Notes under the pieces: model-generated
Databases searched by the model: none
What the model was told of the DNA's origin: nothing
Seen by the model: only the letters and a program-made list of their open reading frames with translations
Program-made: the position numbers and the translations under genes
Shown here: positions 1-11,343 of the stretch, in pieces
How the letters are laid out: each line of letters starts with the position of its first letter
Position numbering within the stretch: the stretch's first letter is position 1
Assembly: GCA_977006965.1 (NCBI GenBank)
Contig: OZ345358.1
Span: forward strand, 310,001-374,000
Source of the DNA: Phymatolithon calcareum
Lineage: Eukaryota; Rhodophyta; Florideophyceae; Hapalidiales
Direction of reading: 5' to 3'
DNA length: 64,000 bases

Positions 1-333
1 GGTCGCTTAGAGCAGGAAAAGGAATAAGATTATACTAGTTGACATACCTAAGCACTTTTTCTGTCCGCTGTGCTCTGCGTGTATCAGACGCAGTCTCGTT
101 CATGTGAAAGAAACACCAGAAAAACGGAATTAGTATAGGTGATATCGGAATTGAACTTCAATACCGGCTGAAGCACTATCGAGAGTCGTTGAACAATCAC
201 ATCAAAATTGAAAGAAATGAAACCGCTGCTAGTCAAGACTCTAAAATAGAATAGAAAGGTAAGCTTTCATTCTATGTTCCTCCTACATTGAGTCTCAGAT
301 CCAAACATCGATTTCTCAAGGCCCTTTACCTTT
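1..333. repeat. Left arm of a 333-bp long inverted repeat
   Basis: This segment is the near-identical reverse complement of 11,011-11,343. Both arms begin GGTCGCTTAGAGCAGG and stay alignable to the motif CCCTTTACCTTT, with only scattered substitutions and small indels. The arm starts at base 1, so it may extend beyond the window. It bounds an interval with a tyrosine-recombinase gene next to this arm, which suggests terminal inverted repeats of a mobile element of about 11.3 kb. A simple inverted duplication cannot be excluded. Confidence 0.85.
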
Positions 334-338
334 CACTC

Positions 339-1637
339 TTAGTCTGAATCATCTAGGAAATCATTATCAATGTTCAAGCCATTTGACACTATTCTATCGC
401 AATCAATAAAGTCCTGATTCTCGCTAGCAAGATATGTCGCACCTAGCTGTTCTTCTGACGTATTCATGAGTAGAGCAAGGTAACTTCCGAATTTTTCGCA
501 ACTTAGGTGTACTAAAATTTTTCCCTCCTTGTGTCTCTCGATTAGGACAGTTGCATAGCTTGCTCTCATAGTCATAGCATTGATTTCACCAAAGTTCGGG
601 TCATGAGAATGTATCCACCGGCGAAGCGTGGAGGTAAAACTTCCAGGAAGAAAAGTCGAGCCTGTTCTTGTGTTCAAATAGATGGCTTGCGCGCGGATCT
701 GTTCGTAAGATCTTGAACCTTCGGTAGAGAATTGGTAAAACAAATTTAACGTGGAAAATGATAAATCTTAGAGCCACTTTCGGAAGTAAAACATGCGGAA
801 GTTCGATTCTACGCTCTCTTTTCTCCTCAGCGAGCATCATTTCAAAGCACTTAACAACTCCACACTGTCTTCTTAGCTCATCGAGATCAATTTCTTGTGG
901 GCGCAGAAGTAAAGAATACACTTGAGGCCGTTGCCCGCAACCTAAAAACATTAAAAGGCAAAGAAAGTTAATACACCACTTCTGCAAAATCACAGGCTTT
1001 TCGAGGATGGTTTTTTCGCTATTCGCAATCGCGCCCCTTTCTGAAATCATGACACCCTCACATGCTTGCATTGCTTGCTTCCGGAACTGGGCAAAATCCA
1101 TTCCGTTCATATACTTTCCTGTCAGTGTGCGCTCAGCTACAAGTTTTCGACGCTTCGATTGTTGACGCGCCGCCTTCTTGTTTACATTGCAAACGGAGCA
1201 TAAGTACTGTGAAATCGCAGCCAGCTTGCCAACTTCGATGCAATGAGCGCCCTTCTCGCTCACAAAGAAGACATTACAGAATCTTGCCAATGTAAGCATA
1301 TGACTGGCTTTGCTCGATACTGTTCGAGACAAATCCGGAACTGAGAGAACGTGGACGTTGAGTGACCAAGAAACTCTTTTGCCGACCATCCAATCTCGAA
1401 ACATGTGGCAATGTCTTCGCAATTGACCCGATTGACACGTAGTCCGTGATATGCTGTCCTGCCTTTACCGACTGGAGATGTATCGTCGCACATTGCTTCC
1501 TTGGATGTGAAAAAGTCGTAGTCTAGAGAGTCAATATAAGCCGTCCATATTGTCCGAGCAGTTTTCGAAGGCGCTGTACGCTGTAAGTCTTTTCTCTGTG
1601 CTTGGATGGGATCACGGGAAGCAGCTCGCTGAGACAA
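339..1637 (-). pseudogene. Tyrosine recombinase of an inverted-repeat element, frame-broken (YR copy 1)
   Basis: Three overlapping minus-strand frames (1637-1260, 1422-601, 743-339) read as one protein in order. The first carries an N-terminal SAM-like stretch (ARTIWTAYIDSL). The second has the box I signature FLGCGQRPQVY, with the catalytic Arg codon at 928-930, and a later LPHVLLP segment. The third has TLRRWIHSHDPN, then MTMRASYAT supplying the second Arg, and LLMNTSEEQLGATYLAS with the candidate nucleophile Tyr at 432-434. This layout is that of a YR integrase, which cuts and rejoins DNA through a 3'-phosphotyrosine. The frame changes near 1,350 and 700 may be indels or unrecognised introns. 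The gene points toward the adjacent inverted-repeat arm. A related broken copy lies at 49,067-49,560. Assignment to Crypton-like YRs is inference. Confidence 0.7.
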
Positions 1638-1859
1638 GAATGTTTTTGTCGCTTAATAGTTCGCTGCGCGAGAGAAAGCTGGCCTTCTTCTCTGCTCCCC
1701 TCCTGACCCACTTTGCGGGAATTTTGAGAATCAGAAGTGCTGGCAGAAGGGCTGTGGAGAGAATCAACAATTGATTCATCTCTGATCTAACACGGAAGAA
1801 GAGTGCCCATCTGTGAGCCGTTATCGTCCTGGCTGCGGGAGTCGTGTGATTCACTGACG

Positions 1860-3116
1860 ACTCGACCTATCTTCTTTTTCGAACTTTTCATGGCGTCTGT
1901 ACGCTCGACAGAAAGGATTTGGAGAGATTCTTGTTTTACATTGCTTTGTCCAGCATAATTTAAGGTACACTTCTCAGCTGTTTGGCATCCTTACACTCGA
2001 CGTGGTTCAGCTCTGCGCAGCGATTGATACAGTGTATAAATCCAGCTGGCGACTTAGCAAACAAGTTTTTTCATCTTGCTTTTAGACAGCTAGGTCACCA
2101 TCATAGATAAATACAAAATTTGCCTATGCTCTCGTATTTAGTAACGGATTACGGAACACAGACTAGGGAAAAGGCTTTCTGTATCCTCCTTACGTGCTGT
2201 GTAATCTTAGGGCTCAGCTGAGCTTGTGGATCGATGCAAATAATTTTTTTGGCAAACGAGTCAGAGAAGAAAAGCTTTTTTCATATTCTATGATATGTAT
2301 AGGTCTGCCATATAGACTAGTACAATATCAATTAAAATTCATGGCAAAAAAGTAGTATCGTCAAGCGTAAGATAGTAGAGCGCGTTCTTAATGTAGGCTA
2401 CTTCTATTCTCTGTACGTATGTTCAGGATAGAGACAGCTATTGATGTCCTGAGCTATGGATAGCTCTAGCGCTTGACTTTACGTGTAATTTTCTTGCCAG
2501 TTGCTCCCAAAGGAAAGCTACAGAGGGCCTCGGCATCATCAGTTTGTGCAGTGCCCATAAGTTTCAAATTCAAATTCTAAGATTGCGTGAGTTTTGCAAT
2601 TGTCCAAAAAGCCAAAATAAACACCTTAAACACGGCACAGAGTTTTATAGCGGTTGTACTGTTGTGGAGCGTAGACTTCAATCAAGGCTCATAAACAGGC
2701 CATATTGCAAATAACTAATTGCTTCAGCTGAGCTACTGGTATGTATTTAACGTACAAAGCTTCCAAATACATAAGATAGCAATTAATGAGAGACAAAAAA
2801 GATTTTGTAGGAGGAGCCGTCGTAAATATTAATCGAAAGTTTTAAATATTGTTCGACATTGATAGTAACCAAATCAGTTCAGATATTGTGCTATGTAAGT
2901 GTAAATGTCATAGTGTTTAAGATTTATCACATAATCGAATTCGAGTTGAAGAGCTCGGACATCTTCGACTAAGAGTGTGGCAGAGCCTGTTGGTACGACC
3001 AGAGTGGGCCAGAAGACCTAGAGCGCTGCTTTGATGCTCTTAATAGGCTTGGTTACATTAGTAACGAAGACGATGGAAGCAAAAGCCTGCAACGTGCCAG
3101 CTAAGGACACGTTTAC
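1860..3116. other. Unassigned stretch between YR copy 1 and the pogo element
   Basis: AT-rich sequence with stops in all frames. I see no coding region, RNA gene or clear repeat. Confidence 0.5.
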
Positions 3117-3118
3117 TA

Positions 3119-3859
3119 CAGTCGAACCTGTATAGCTGCAACCTGTATAGCTGCAAAACCTGCATTCGTGCAATCGAATCGCCTAGACCGATTTGGTATA
3201 TGCCGAAAAGTAACTAATTTTAAACCTACCTTGCAAACTGCATTAGTGCAACTGAAGGGAATGCCACCCTTAATTTTGAATAAAATTTTGATAGCACGGA
3301 TTGCAACAGAGACGGGCTCTCGTCATAAATCGTGCAGGGCTGCTTGCCAAGTAAGTTCCATGTGCTACATAGAATAGCGTTATTTGATGATGCTCATCCC
3401 TGCACGAAACACCACTGCGCATACCTCGTCAGCCCAAATGAGGAGGATGACTGCATCGCAGATGTGGAAGAGGCGGCACTTGTCGGCGATATCCTGCTTG
3501 AAATGAATCCTGTTGAGACCAGCGAAGCCGCTGAGAGTGTTGAAAAGGAGAACAAGCCGAAATTGTCGCTTGCTGAGCAGTTGCGTCATCTGAGTTTGGC
3601 AGTAGAGATCATGGACGAGAGAGGAGAGTGTTCGTGGTCTGTGCGGCGCGCCATCCACGCATCGCAACGTAAGATTCGCTCCGACCACAAGAAGGGGCTC
3701 CAGCAGAGAAAGGTCACTGATTGGTTCAACTGAGCCTCGTGGACGATTGGCTAGAATGTTTCTGTAGCCCCTTATGATAAAGCCTCCAAGACTGCAAAAC
3801 CTCTATTACTGCATACCAACCTGCTTTACCGCCGTGTTGCAGCTATACAGGTTCGACTG
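3119..3859 (+). mobile_element. pogo/Tigger-type deletion derivative with TA target duplication
   Basis: The ends are perfect 23-bp terminal inverted repeats beginning CAGTCGAACCTGTATAGCTG (left 3119-3141, right 3837-3859). They are flanked by the dinucleotide TA at 3117-3118 and 3860-3861, as expected for Tc1/mariner-pogo insertion. The left end repeats the internal motif AACCTGTATAGCTGCAA, and further diverged AACCT..TGCAA motifs follow, typical of subterminal transposase sites in pogo-like elements. The 741-bp length is far below a full element, so this is an internal-deletion copy that would need transposase supplied in trans. The right half keeps the end of a transposase frame. Confidence 0.85.
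3332..3733 (+). pseudogene. C-terminal remnant of a pogo/Tigger-like (DDE) transposase
   Basis: The open frame ends just inside the right terminal repeat. It carries an acidic stretch (EEDDCIADVEEA), a helical segment (SLAEQLRHLSLAVEIMDE) and a basic tail ending QQRKVTDWFN. An acidic linker, an A/L-rich helix and a short aromatic-ended ...ITDFF-type tail are common at the C-terminus of Tigger/Jerky/pogo transposases. The DNA-binding and catalytic DDE domains are absent, removed by the internal deletion. The first ~25 codons probably read into non-coding element sequence. Product inactive. Confidence 0.6.
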
Positions 3860-3861
3860 TA

Positions 3862-5286
3862 TCTGCAAACCAGTTATGAAGCTTGCAGAAGTGCTTTTAT
3901 TATGAGAAAGCGCATCCTAAAATACGCTCATACAATAATATTATGAGCGATGCTTTTTACAACGCACCATGCACTGTAGATAATTGTTGTTTCCTGGCGC
4001 CCTAAGCCTAGCACTTCGGGCAGTGCTCCTGTGCATCTAGCGGAGCCCTTACGGTTACGTGAATGTTTACACTTGATCTGAGTACTGATAGCCAATCAAT
4101 TTTCATGATACTCATATTTTTTTGCTCCCCTATACGTACAGGGATTTTGATTTATATATGTCTTAACCTATAGTCTGTTCGGCACTGCTAGTTGTACACT
4201 GACTATTGAATTTAGTGTGGCGTTTTCGGTGAGGGGCTGGAGGGGCTCATGGATGTTGGCGGGAAATATTTCACTTGAAATATTGCTTCCTAGTTTTACG
4301 ATTTTGAAAAAATTCTATTTACAACAACGTCGAACTGTAAACTTCTAAATGCATATATACGTATCAGCACAAGAGATTTCGAGCATGTGGGTTAGTTTCA
4401 CCCAGAATATTTCATCGAAAAATCCCACTATCTTCGACGAGATCTCAGACAAACCGGCACCACTCACATATATCTAGTGCATTCCATTGCCCAGTAATGT
4501 CCAGCTCTAATTTTATACCAGCCAACCAGAGCCCGCTACAGCGCTCTTTACAGAATGTTTCAACCATCGTCCAGCTGAAAAGCATCACTCATTTGCCATC
4601 AAAATATTATGGATATCTGGAGGAAGGAAATAGAAGCTACGAAGCGTGACTTGATTGACCGTGGTGACTGGTCTAATCAGCGTTCTGGATCTGGAAAACT
4701 CTCAAATCCGGGAAAAACATACTTTTTGTAACTGGCTGCAAAACGTGTTAATTTGTTTAATCATATGAAAGATGTGAATAATATTTGATGCGCACGCAAA
4801 GCTATGATTCGCTGTGTACTGGCCCAGACTAGTATCTACGCGTAAAAATTGCCAAGTTTTTGGCAGAAGAGAAGCTGAGGTATGATAATATATTTGAAGT
4901 GCCACTCGAACCGCTTCTTGCTCCAAATCGACGAATACAGCAATTTTGAATCGGTGTAGATGTCATGCGGTTTGTTTTAAGGGGCACGCTTTTTGTTGTT
5001 CTTGGCACCGATATATTTTCTAAGAAGGTAGTTACAAGCGGACGCTACTTCCCCAAAATCGTACAAGTTTCGAATTTTAGTTCAAGGAGTAGTGGCGGAG
5101 GATGAGCGGCAACAACGTTTTTCGCGCTCCATCTCCACGATATTGATTGCCTCGTTTTCGTACTCATGGCCCCAGCGGGCCGCTCAAATCATTAAAGATC
5201 CCTTGCCATACATTGCACAAGTGACCAGCAGCCCCAAAATATTGGGCATTGCACTACCAACGTTTGAATGACCAACGTCACGCGCG
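3862..5286. other. Unassigned stretch
   Basis: No recognisable gene. A 50-codon plus-strand frame at about 4498-4650 has no similarity I can name. Part of 5,160-5,275 is open in frame with the following gene and could be an upstream exon. Confidence 0.4.
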
Positions 5287-6294
5287 GTGGGTTGTGGCAG
5301 GAATCCGAGGATTCCAGATCGACATCAGAAACATTGCTGCACCTCCCCAAAAACATGGATGAAGGAAATCGGACTTATGCATCCGTGCCAAGCGTGTGGC
5401 GAGGCGCTAAAATCTAGCAAGACAATGTCGATGTTTCTTCACGATCAAATTTCAAAATATCTTTCGAATTGCGCTGAATTCCTGGTTCGAAAGAGCATGC
5501 CCGCGCGGCTAGCACATGCTATTCATTTGCCGCCTTTAAAATCTCGGCAATCTACACATTGTCAGGTGTACGTGAAATCCATAAAGGCGCTCATTGAACA
5601 GGAGAAGAACAACAAGGAAGGCGAAGCAGGAACGCTAACAAGGATATTAAATCCGAAGAAAAAGCGGGCAATTCGTAGGCGTCAGCGGTCGATGGCGGCG
5701 AAGAGTGAAGCGGGAAATTTAACAAACGAAAATGCTTCCTCTGGCGGTGACAGCACGGCCGTAGAAGGTCTTTGCAAAATTTCCGAAGTGGCGGGAAAAG
5801 ATCTTTACAAAGATGTGGTTGAGACAGGACAAGACTTGTCCAAAAGATTGGGTGTGGAGGTGGATCCTATATACGATCGTGCAGACGAGAGGACTAATGG
5901 AGCTTGCAGACGTTCTGACAACAGCGAGGAGGATTTGTGCGATGGACCGAACCACAGACTTCAATATCCGCTTGCAGCCATTGAAGCGCGTGTGGAAGCT
6001 ACGCAATTGGAAACCGCACTCAAGTTTACAGAGCTCGACCAGATCGGAAGCGACACTGAAGGCCACAAGTGCCAGCTTTGCCGTTTCGCATGTGACGATT
6101 TTGGACCGAAAGAGAAAGCCATGCGTCGATTTCACGGGCTTCGTGAAGATTTTTTGCCCCGTGTCGGCGAAAGCGAGACGGCAGTTGTATCAGTGATGAA
6201 GTTGTTGTGGTCTACCCGGAAAGAACTTTTGGAAGGGCCGTCTAGCTCTCATCCATTCAGTTTGCGCATCGACTTATGTCCTGCACAAGGCTAA
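5287..6294 (+). CDS. Unknown 335-codon frame with a Cys/His cluster
   Basis: Longest intact frame in the inverted-repeat-bounded region. The open frame begins at a GTG; the first in-frame ATG is at 5359, giving about 311 residues. I do not recognise the family. Visible features: a CxxC pair near residue 34 (HPCQAC); a basic patch around residues 122-134 (NPKKKRAIRRRQR) that could be a nuclear-localisation or nucleic-acid-binding segment; an acidic middle; and C262-x2-C265-x3-C269 followed by H283, which could bind zinc. No membrane segment or signal peptide. The upstream 5,160-5,275 interval is partly open, so the true N-terminus may lie on a separate exon. It may be a cargo or accessory protein of the surrounding element. 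Confidence 0.45.
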   Translation: MGCGRNPRIPDRHQKHCCTSPKTWMKEIGLMHPCQACGEALKSSKTMSMFLHDQISKYLSNCAEFLVRKSMPARLAHAIHLPPLKSRQSTHCQVYVKSIKALIEQEKNNKEGEAGTLTRILNPKKKRAIRRRQRSMAAKSEAGNLTNENASSGGDSTAVEGLCKISEVAGKDLYKDVVETGQDLSKRLGVEVDPIYDRADERTNGACRRSDNSEEDLCDGPNHRLQYPLAAIEARVEATQLETALKFTELDQIGSDTEGHKCQLCRFACDDFGPKEKAMRRFHGLREDFLPRVGESETAVVSVMKLLWSTRKELLEGPSSSHPFSLRIDLCPAQG

Positions 6295-8970
6295 GCACTG
6301 AAACCATTTGCCAAGCGCACTACATGGCTTACCTGCATGCTACGCAGTCACAATGCAGTGGTACAGTTTTCTGCACATTGTGCCTATCAAAACTGGATCC
6401 TGGGTGAAAAGGCAGAAAAATAGATGCTTTCGTCAAAAAAGTGGAAAACAAAGATTCTGCGTATCTCTCAGTTTTCTGTACAGCGTCTGCAATTATGAAG
6501 GACGGTACTATTCAGCTTTTGTTACTTACAAAGCTGATGTACATGTTCCGGCCCTCACAGGGCCGCTGTTTTCTAGCGAATGGAAAAAGCATGCGCGCAT
6601 GGAAATAGCGTTCAACCCACGAGCAAAGTCGGGCTCGCAGTTGCTACCTCAAGAATCTGGTTTCCAGCATGTTTATCGACGAGCAATTACTTGGAATTGG
6701 TTCCAGATTGGGGAAGGCTCGATAATGTGCAATTAGGGATCTTTCCATGTGGTATTGAGTCGGCTTCAAGGACGGATTTCCACTCCTTGTAACAGAAAAC
6801 GACATGATAGAACGGAATGCTACAATTAAGATACTAAAAGCACCGCAATGCTCCTGGGGAAAAACGGGGAGTGGCGACTGCTGTACGCCCTCATCCCGAT
6901 TCTCCTGTGTTAAGCGGCATGGAAAATGCGGATCGAGGTGCAAATGCTTCTCCGAGCGCTGCGTGAATCAGCATCAGACAGTTGAAATCTATAGCATATT
7001 CCTTCCAGCAATTACGCCCCTCTGGAGCATGAAACATCCTCTACTGCGAGTTCTATAGATAGAAAAATCACTGAGACCACTGTACTGCTGTGTAATACTG
7101 ATAGAGAAACTATAGTCGACGAAATGCACAGCAACGATGAGCTTTCAGAGTAAAAGACCCTCGAAAACATTCATCAAGAGAGCATTCTATTTTCGTGAAT
7201 AGGAAAACATTTCGCCGAAAGTAAAAATAAATCGCATTGCGACACTGGTCGTAAAAGGAAAACTATTGGCTTGCATAACGATCGCGCGAGCCTGGAGAGA
7301 AACCGCAAACATATCTGCAAGAAATCCACACAATAAACGACCACACTGCAGCCTCTAAGCGTTACTAATTAACTGGATATTTATCCAGCGCGCATTGCCC
7401 AAGTGTACGATGCCACACTGCCATGAAGCTGATAGAGACCAAAGAGCGAAATCTCCACTTCATGGTCCATTTTTTAAAACAATGCCAATGAAAGAGGAGA
7501 CCGAAAAGAGAGCCGTATATGATTCTCTTAACAATAACAAACTCGATATCACCAAAATGCAATATAGAACCGCCTACCACCGCACAACACAAGACGGAAT
7601 ATAGACCATGGACGATGATATGTTCAAAGTTATCGAGCAGTGTTAGCATAGAGTAGTTATCGAGATCAGAAGAAACGGTTTGCAGAGTACTTAGCCCGTC
7701 ACTGGTAGCGTCGCTGTATCCCGTCGTATAGTTTTAACTCTTCAGGCCAGAAATTTTGGAGTTATGGGACCGAAACCCTCACCACTCCTGTTCAAGAGAA
7801 AAGCGTCATTTTCGCGTTTCCCGGTTTTCAGTTGAGTCCAATCGGGTGCCACCATTGATTGCCATATATGGATCTGGAATTGTCAAAACGTGTAGATAAA
7901 CGACCGCTTTCTGGGCGAGAGAGCGCTCGACAATAACCGCGTTTAAGCGTTTCCGCTGCACCACACCGCCTTGTTCAACATAGAAATGGCCTTGAAAAAC
8001 GATAAGTTCCCGGGAGCGATATGCGCGACCAGTCTTCGCAAGAGCGGCAATGTGACTGGCGAATGTGATTCCCGCGGAGAACGTGTAAACGTACATTTTG
8101 TGGCCTTCCATCGGAAGGCGAAGTGTGTACAGCTACTGCTCAAAAGCAGGGCGCACCGTCCAACACTAGGCAATACCTTCTCTCATTCAGCCTCCGCCAT
8201 GTTTCTGTCCAGAATCCGACCGTGGAGACAATGATCAGAAAGAAAGGCGGTTGTAGCATATGAAAGGCTGCACAAAACTCTGTCCCGATGTGGAGCAGGC
8301 ACGCGGCCCTCATTTAGGGCAAAGCCTTCCCGGTGGAAAAACGGGGAACTTTTAGGACCACATGGACCCTATTTCGATCTATATCGGAAAATTTTTAGAC
8401 CGGATGGCTCACCGCCCAGACGACGACGCCGAGCATTGCCTTCCCGGCGATTTTCGAGACAGGCTTTTTATTGATCAGGCGACCAATTCTTTAGTGTTTT
8501 TGCTCGTTGAGTAGATTGGGTCATCCTGCGCAATCGTACAAGTCGTTTTGGCAAGTTCGGACCTGTTTATTACGGTGTGAGCGATTCAGTGTCCATCGCC
8601 GGCAAAAACCGGCTATATGCGCTCCTTTTTGAGCTTTCAGTGCAACACATGTGTTATGATAACTATCGAACTGCCACGAATTCCTGGTAGATCCTAGTCT
8701 GGGCCCTAGATGTGGATGGAATATGGATTGTGTCGCAGATATCCAAGAGCTGCAACAAATTGTGACACCCAACGACTTCAGTAAGCATACCGACTCGAGA
8801 TTCTGCGCCAAATAATCCGGGATATTGAAGCTCGAGCAGAGCGGTGCGAACTGAACAACAATCGTGCTGGTGGAATGAATGGTCTCGCAGGAAGATAAGC
8901 GCCGCACATGTTGGACGTCGAGAAACTTGTGCACTCGTCGTGGGAGACCGTGTCCGATTGCTCGTTGCTG
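6295..8970. other. Unassigned stretch inside the inverted-repeat region
   Basis: Several short overlapping frames (for example 7,806-8,111 minus) lack recognisable motifs and are interrupted. Nothing supportable. Confidence 0.4.
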
Positions 8971-8971
8971 A

Positions 8972-9196
8972 GCAAAATCGGACAGATTTCTGCTGGCAGC
9001 AAGCACTGATGTGAACGCGACGTATGGTCGAATGACTAATCTTTCCCGTTCGCAAAAGGTCAGCGACGTCATCGAGATGTTGCGTAAACTGAAAGTCAGT
9101 TTACCGAGTAACGACATATTGAGAGCTGAAATCGATGATGACGTCAGACACGAGGATGTGAAGCATTGGTTTGGAGAACAACCCACACGTCACTAG
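8972..9196 (+). pseudogene. Transposase C-terminal fragment (Tigger/Jerky-like), copy at right end
   Basis: From the stop at 8969-8971 the frame reads ...LAASTDVNATYGRM, a helical segment (DVIEMLRKLKVSL) and DVRHEDVKHWFGEQ, then stops. It aligns along its length with the minus-strand frame at 47,186-47,380 (YGRM...VLEMLEKLRINV...EDVVEKWLQI). There the same frame continues, after one stop, into an acidic/Ala-Leu-rich tail like those of Tigger/Jerky transposases. I infer a shared transposase fragment. It is not long enough to test for catalytic residues. Confidence 0.45.
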
Positions 9197-11010
9197 CAGA
9201 GCCGCGAGACGACTTCTCTGGATTTCCCCGCGCATCAGACCTCTGGGTCCACTTGGCGCACTGCCGCATCCAATGTGTCGGAGATTCACCAGAGTCATCC
9301 ACGCTGGCGGGAAACCTCGCGCAGCAACGACAATCCCACATCGCATGCCTTCTGGGTATGAAACGCCGTCTACGGCGGAGTATAACGTGTAATGCAGCAG
9401 AAGCAAGCTACGTATAGAAGCAAAATGCGAGAAATAGGACCAAAGCCAACGCAGAAGATGACTTTAACAGGCCACGTCTTGTTGGTCGCTTCCAACTGCC
9501 CGCGTTACAAAAGTGGCCCCGTATGATACAAGGCGCGTGGTATCGCGACAGGCCCCCTGTCCCTGGCTGGTACTACGCACAGGTCACTTTGACATCTGAC
9601 ACGTGGAGATACGAACCACGCAACCGGACGCCGGTTGATACATCCATTCCAACACTCACATCATATTCACATCGGACCTCACCAAGCCTGATCGGTTTTC
9701 CCCATCCCGTCGCCGCGTGGCAAGAGAATCACTGATCTGACGAACTCGTCTGGCTGCTGATGAACTTTTTATCGCATCCGCCTCAAGCATTATTGTATCG
9801 AGATGACGTCCGCCTACCCGCCGCCGTGATGTTGCCGATGCTGATCAAGGAGACCTGGGAGCTGCCGGATAGGGGATGCGCTTCTGCTGAGGTTTCATTA
9901 ACTCCCGCTTACTTTGCTTCCGCTCTTTGTCCCGTTGACGAATGTCAGCTATCTGTTCCGGTGACCGGGATCGGCGCCAAATGCTTTTCTTCTCTGACTG
10001 TTTAAGCCTGTCTTTCTCTTTGCAAGCTTACCGGCTGGGCTGCGTTGGTGTCGCTTGACCGCTGACTAGCAGTGGTAGGCTACCTTGACTGCGTGTGACC
10101 CAACCAGGGTAATGATTGCTCAACTTTTCAAGAGAATACTGTGGAACGTGATCCTCACTTTGGCTGTGGCCAGGGCCAGGTCCATATTCATGGGCGTAGC
10201 CCTGCTCTGGTGTAGACTGTACTCTTGGCTGTAAGAGCCATATGAAGCTTGGCGAAGACCTGCTAAGCTGTCCATGATGATCATAACAAGAGAAGAAAAT
10301 CGCAGATCAGTACAAAGGGTCAGACGCTAGTTGTAGGTTCAATTTACTCTGAAGATGAGGTCATATTTAAGGCATCGAGTCATTTCTGCAGAATAGATAA
10401 ATTATTTTCAGCTTGCTCGAGGCTCACTGCTTTTCCTGAAACAACGAGGTATGATCTCACCTGCTTTTCCGTGTGTCTTGGCGCGCCGGGAGGCTGCTCC
10501 GGCCACGGGTCTTCCTGGCTGGGGTCCAGTTCCAGAAGCTCGCCAGAGGAGCTCTCTCTGGGATCTCACCGCCTATATACTGCGTTCGGGGACAGCGCGG
10601 CACCGCTCTTGCCGCCTACGTCAACGTGGTCACTAGCAAGGGATTGTAAGAGGGGGAGGAAAGCAGAGCGTATTACAACCGGAATTTTTACTCGCACAAC
10701 AGCGCGCGCTATTTGAAATTACGGACTTGCATCAAAAAAACAAATACGAAACCAGATTTATTGCCCAAAATGTACGCTTCTGAAAGCATCAGTGAGAACA
10801 AGACAAGAATGAAGAAAGCTATGAAGCTTCTGCAAAGACAAATGTGCATCAGAAGCTGTTGCAGAACAGCTATTTCTGCTTACCATAAGTGTGACTTCTC
10901 CTTCTGAAAAAGAGAAAGAAAAGTGTCTCGGTACAAATGAAGACTTGAATCGACAGACTGATTGTTTCTAAGCTCTTGGGATAAGACAACTAGAGATAAA
11001 AAAAGAGGAT
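9197..11010. other. Unassigned stretch before the right inverted-repeat arm
   Basis: More GC-rich than its neighbours, with short plus-strand frames (9,523-9,735; 9,760-10,005) but no recognisable domain. Confidence 0.4.
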
Positions 11011-11343
11011 AAAGGTAAAGTGCCTTGAGAAATCGATGTTCGGATCTGAGACTCAATGTAGGAGGAGCATATAATGAAAGCTTACCTTTCCATGTTATTT
11101 TAAAGTCTTGACTAGCAGCGGTTTCATTTCTTTCAATTTTGATGTGATTGTTCAACGACTCTCGATAGTGCTTCAGCCGGTATTGAAGTTCAATTCCGAT
11201 ATCACCTATAATACTTCCATTTTTCTGAAGTTTCTTTCACATGAACGAGACTGCGTCTGATACACGCAGAGCACAGCGGACAGAAAAAGTGCTTACGTAT
11301 GTCAACTAGTATAATCTTATTCCTTTTCCTGCTCTAAGCGACC
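11011..11343. repeat. Right arm of the 333-bp long inverted repeat
   Basis: Reverse complement of 1-333. The outer edge reads ...CTCTAAGCGACC and similarity stops at the next base. The last 60 bp show about one mismatch to the left arm, so the duplication is recent or kept homogeneous. No target-site duplication can be scored because the left flank lies outside the window. Confidence 0.85.
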
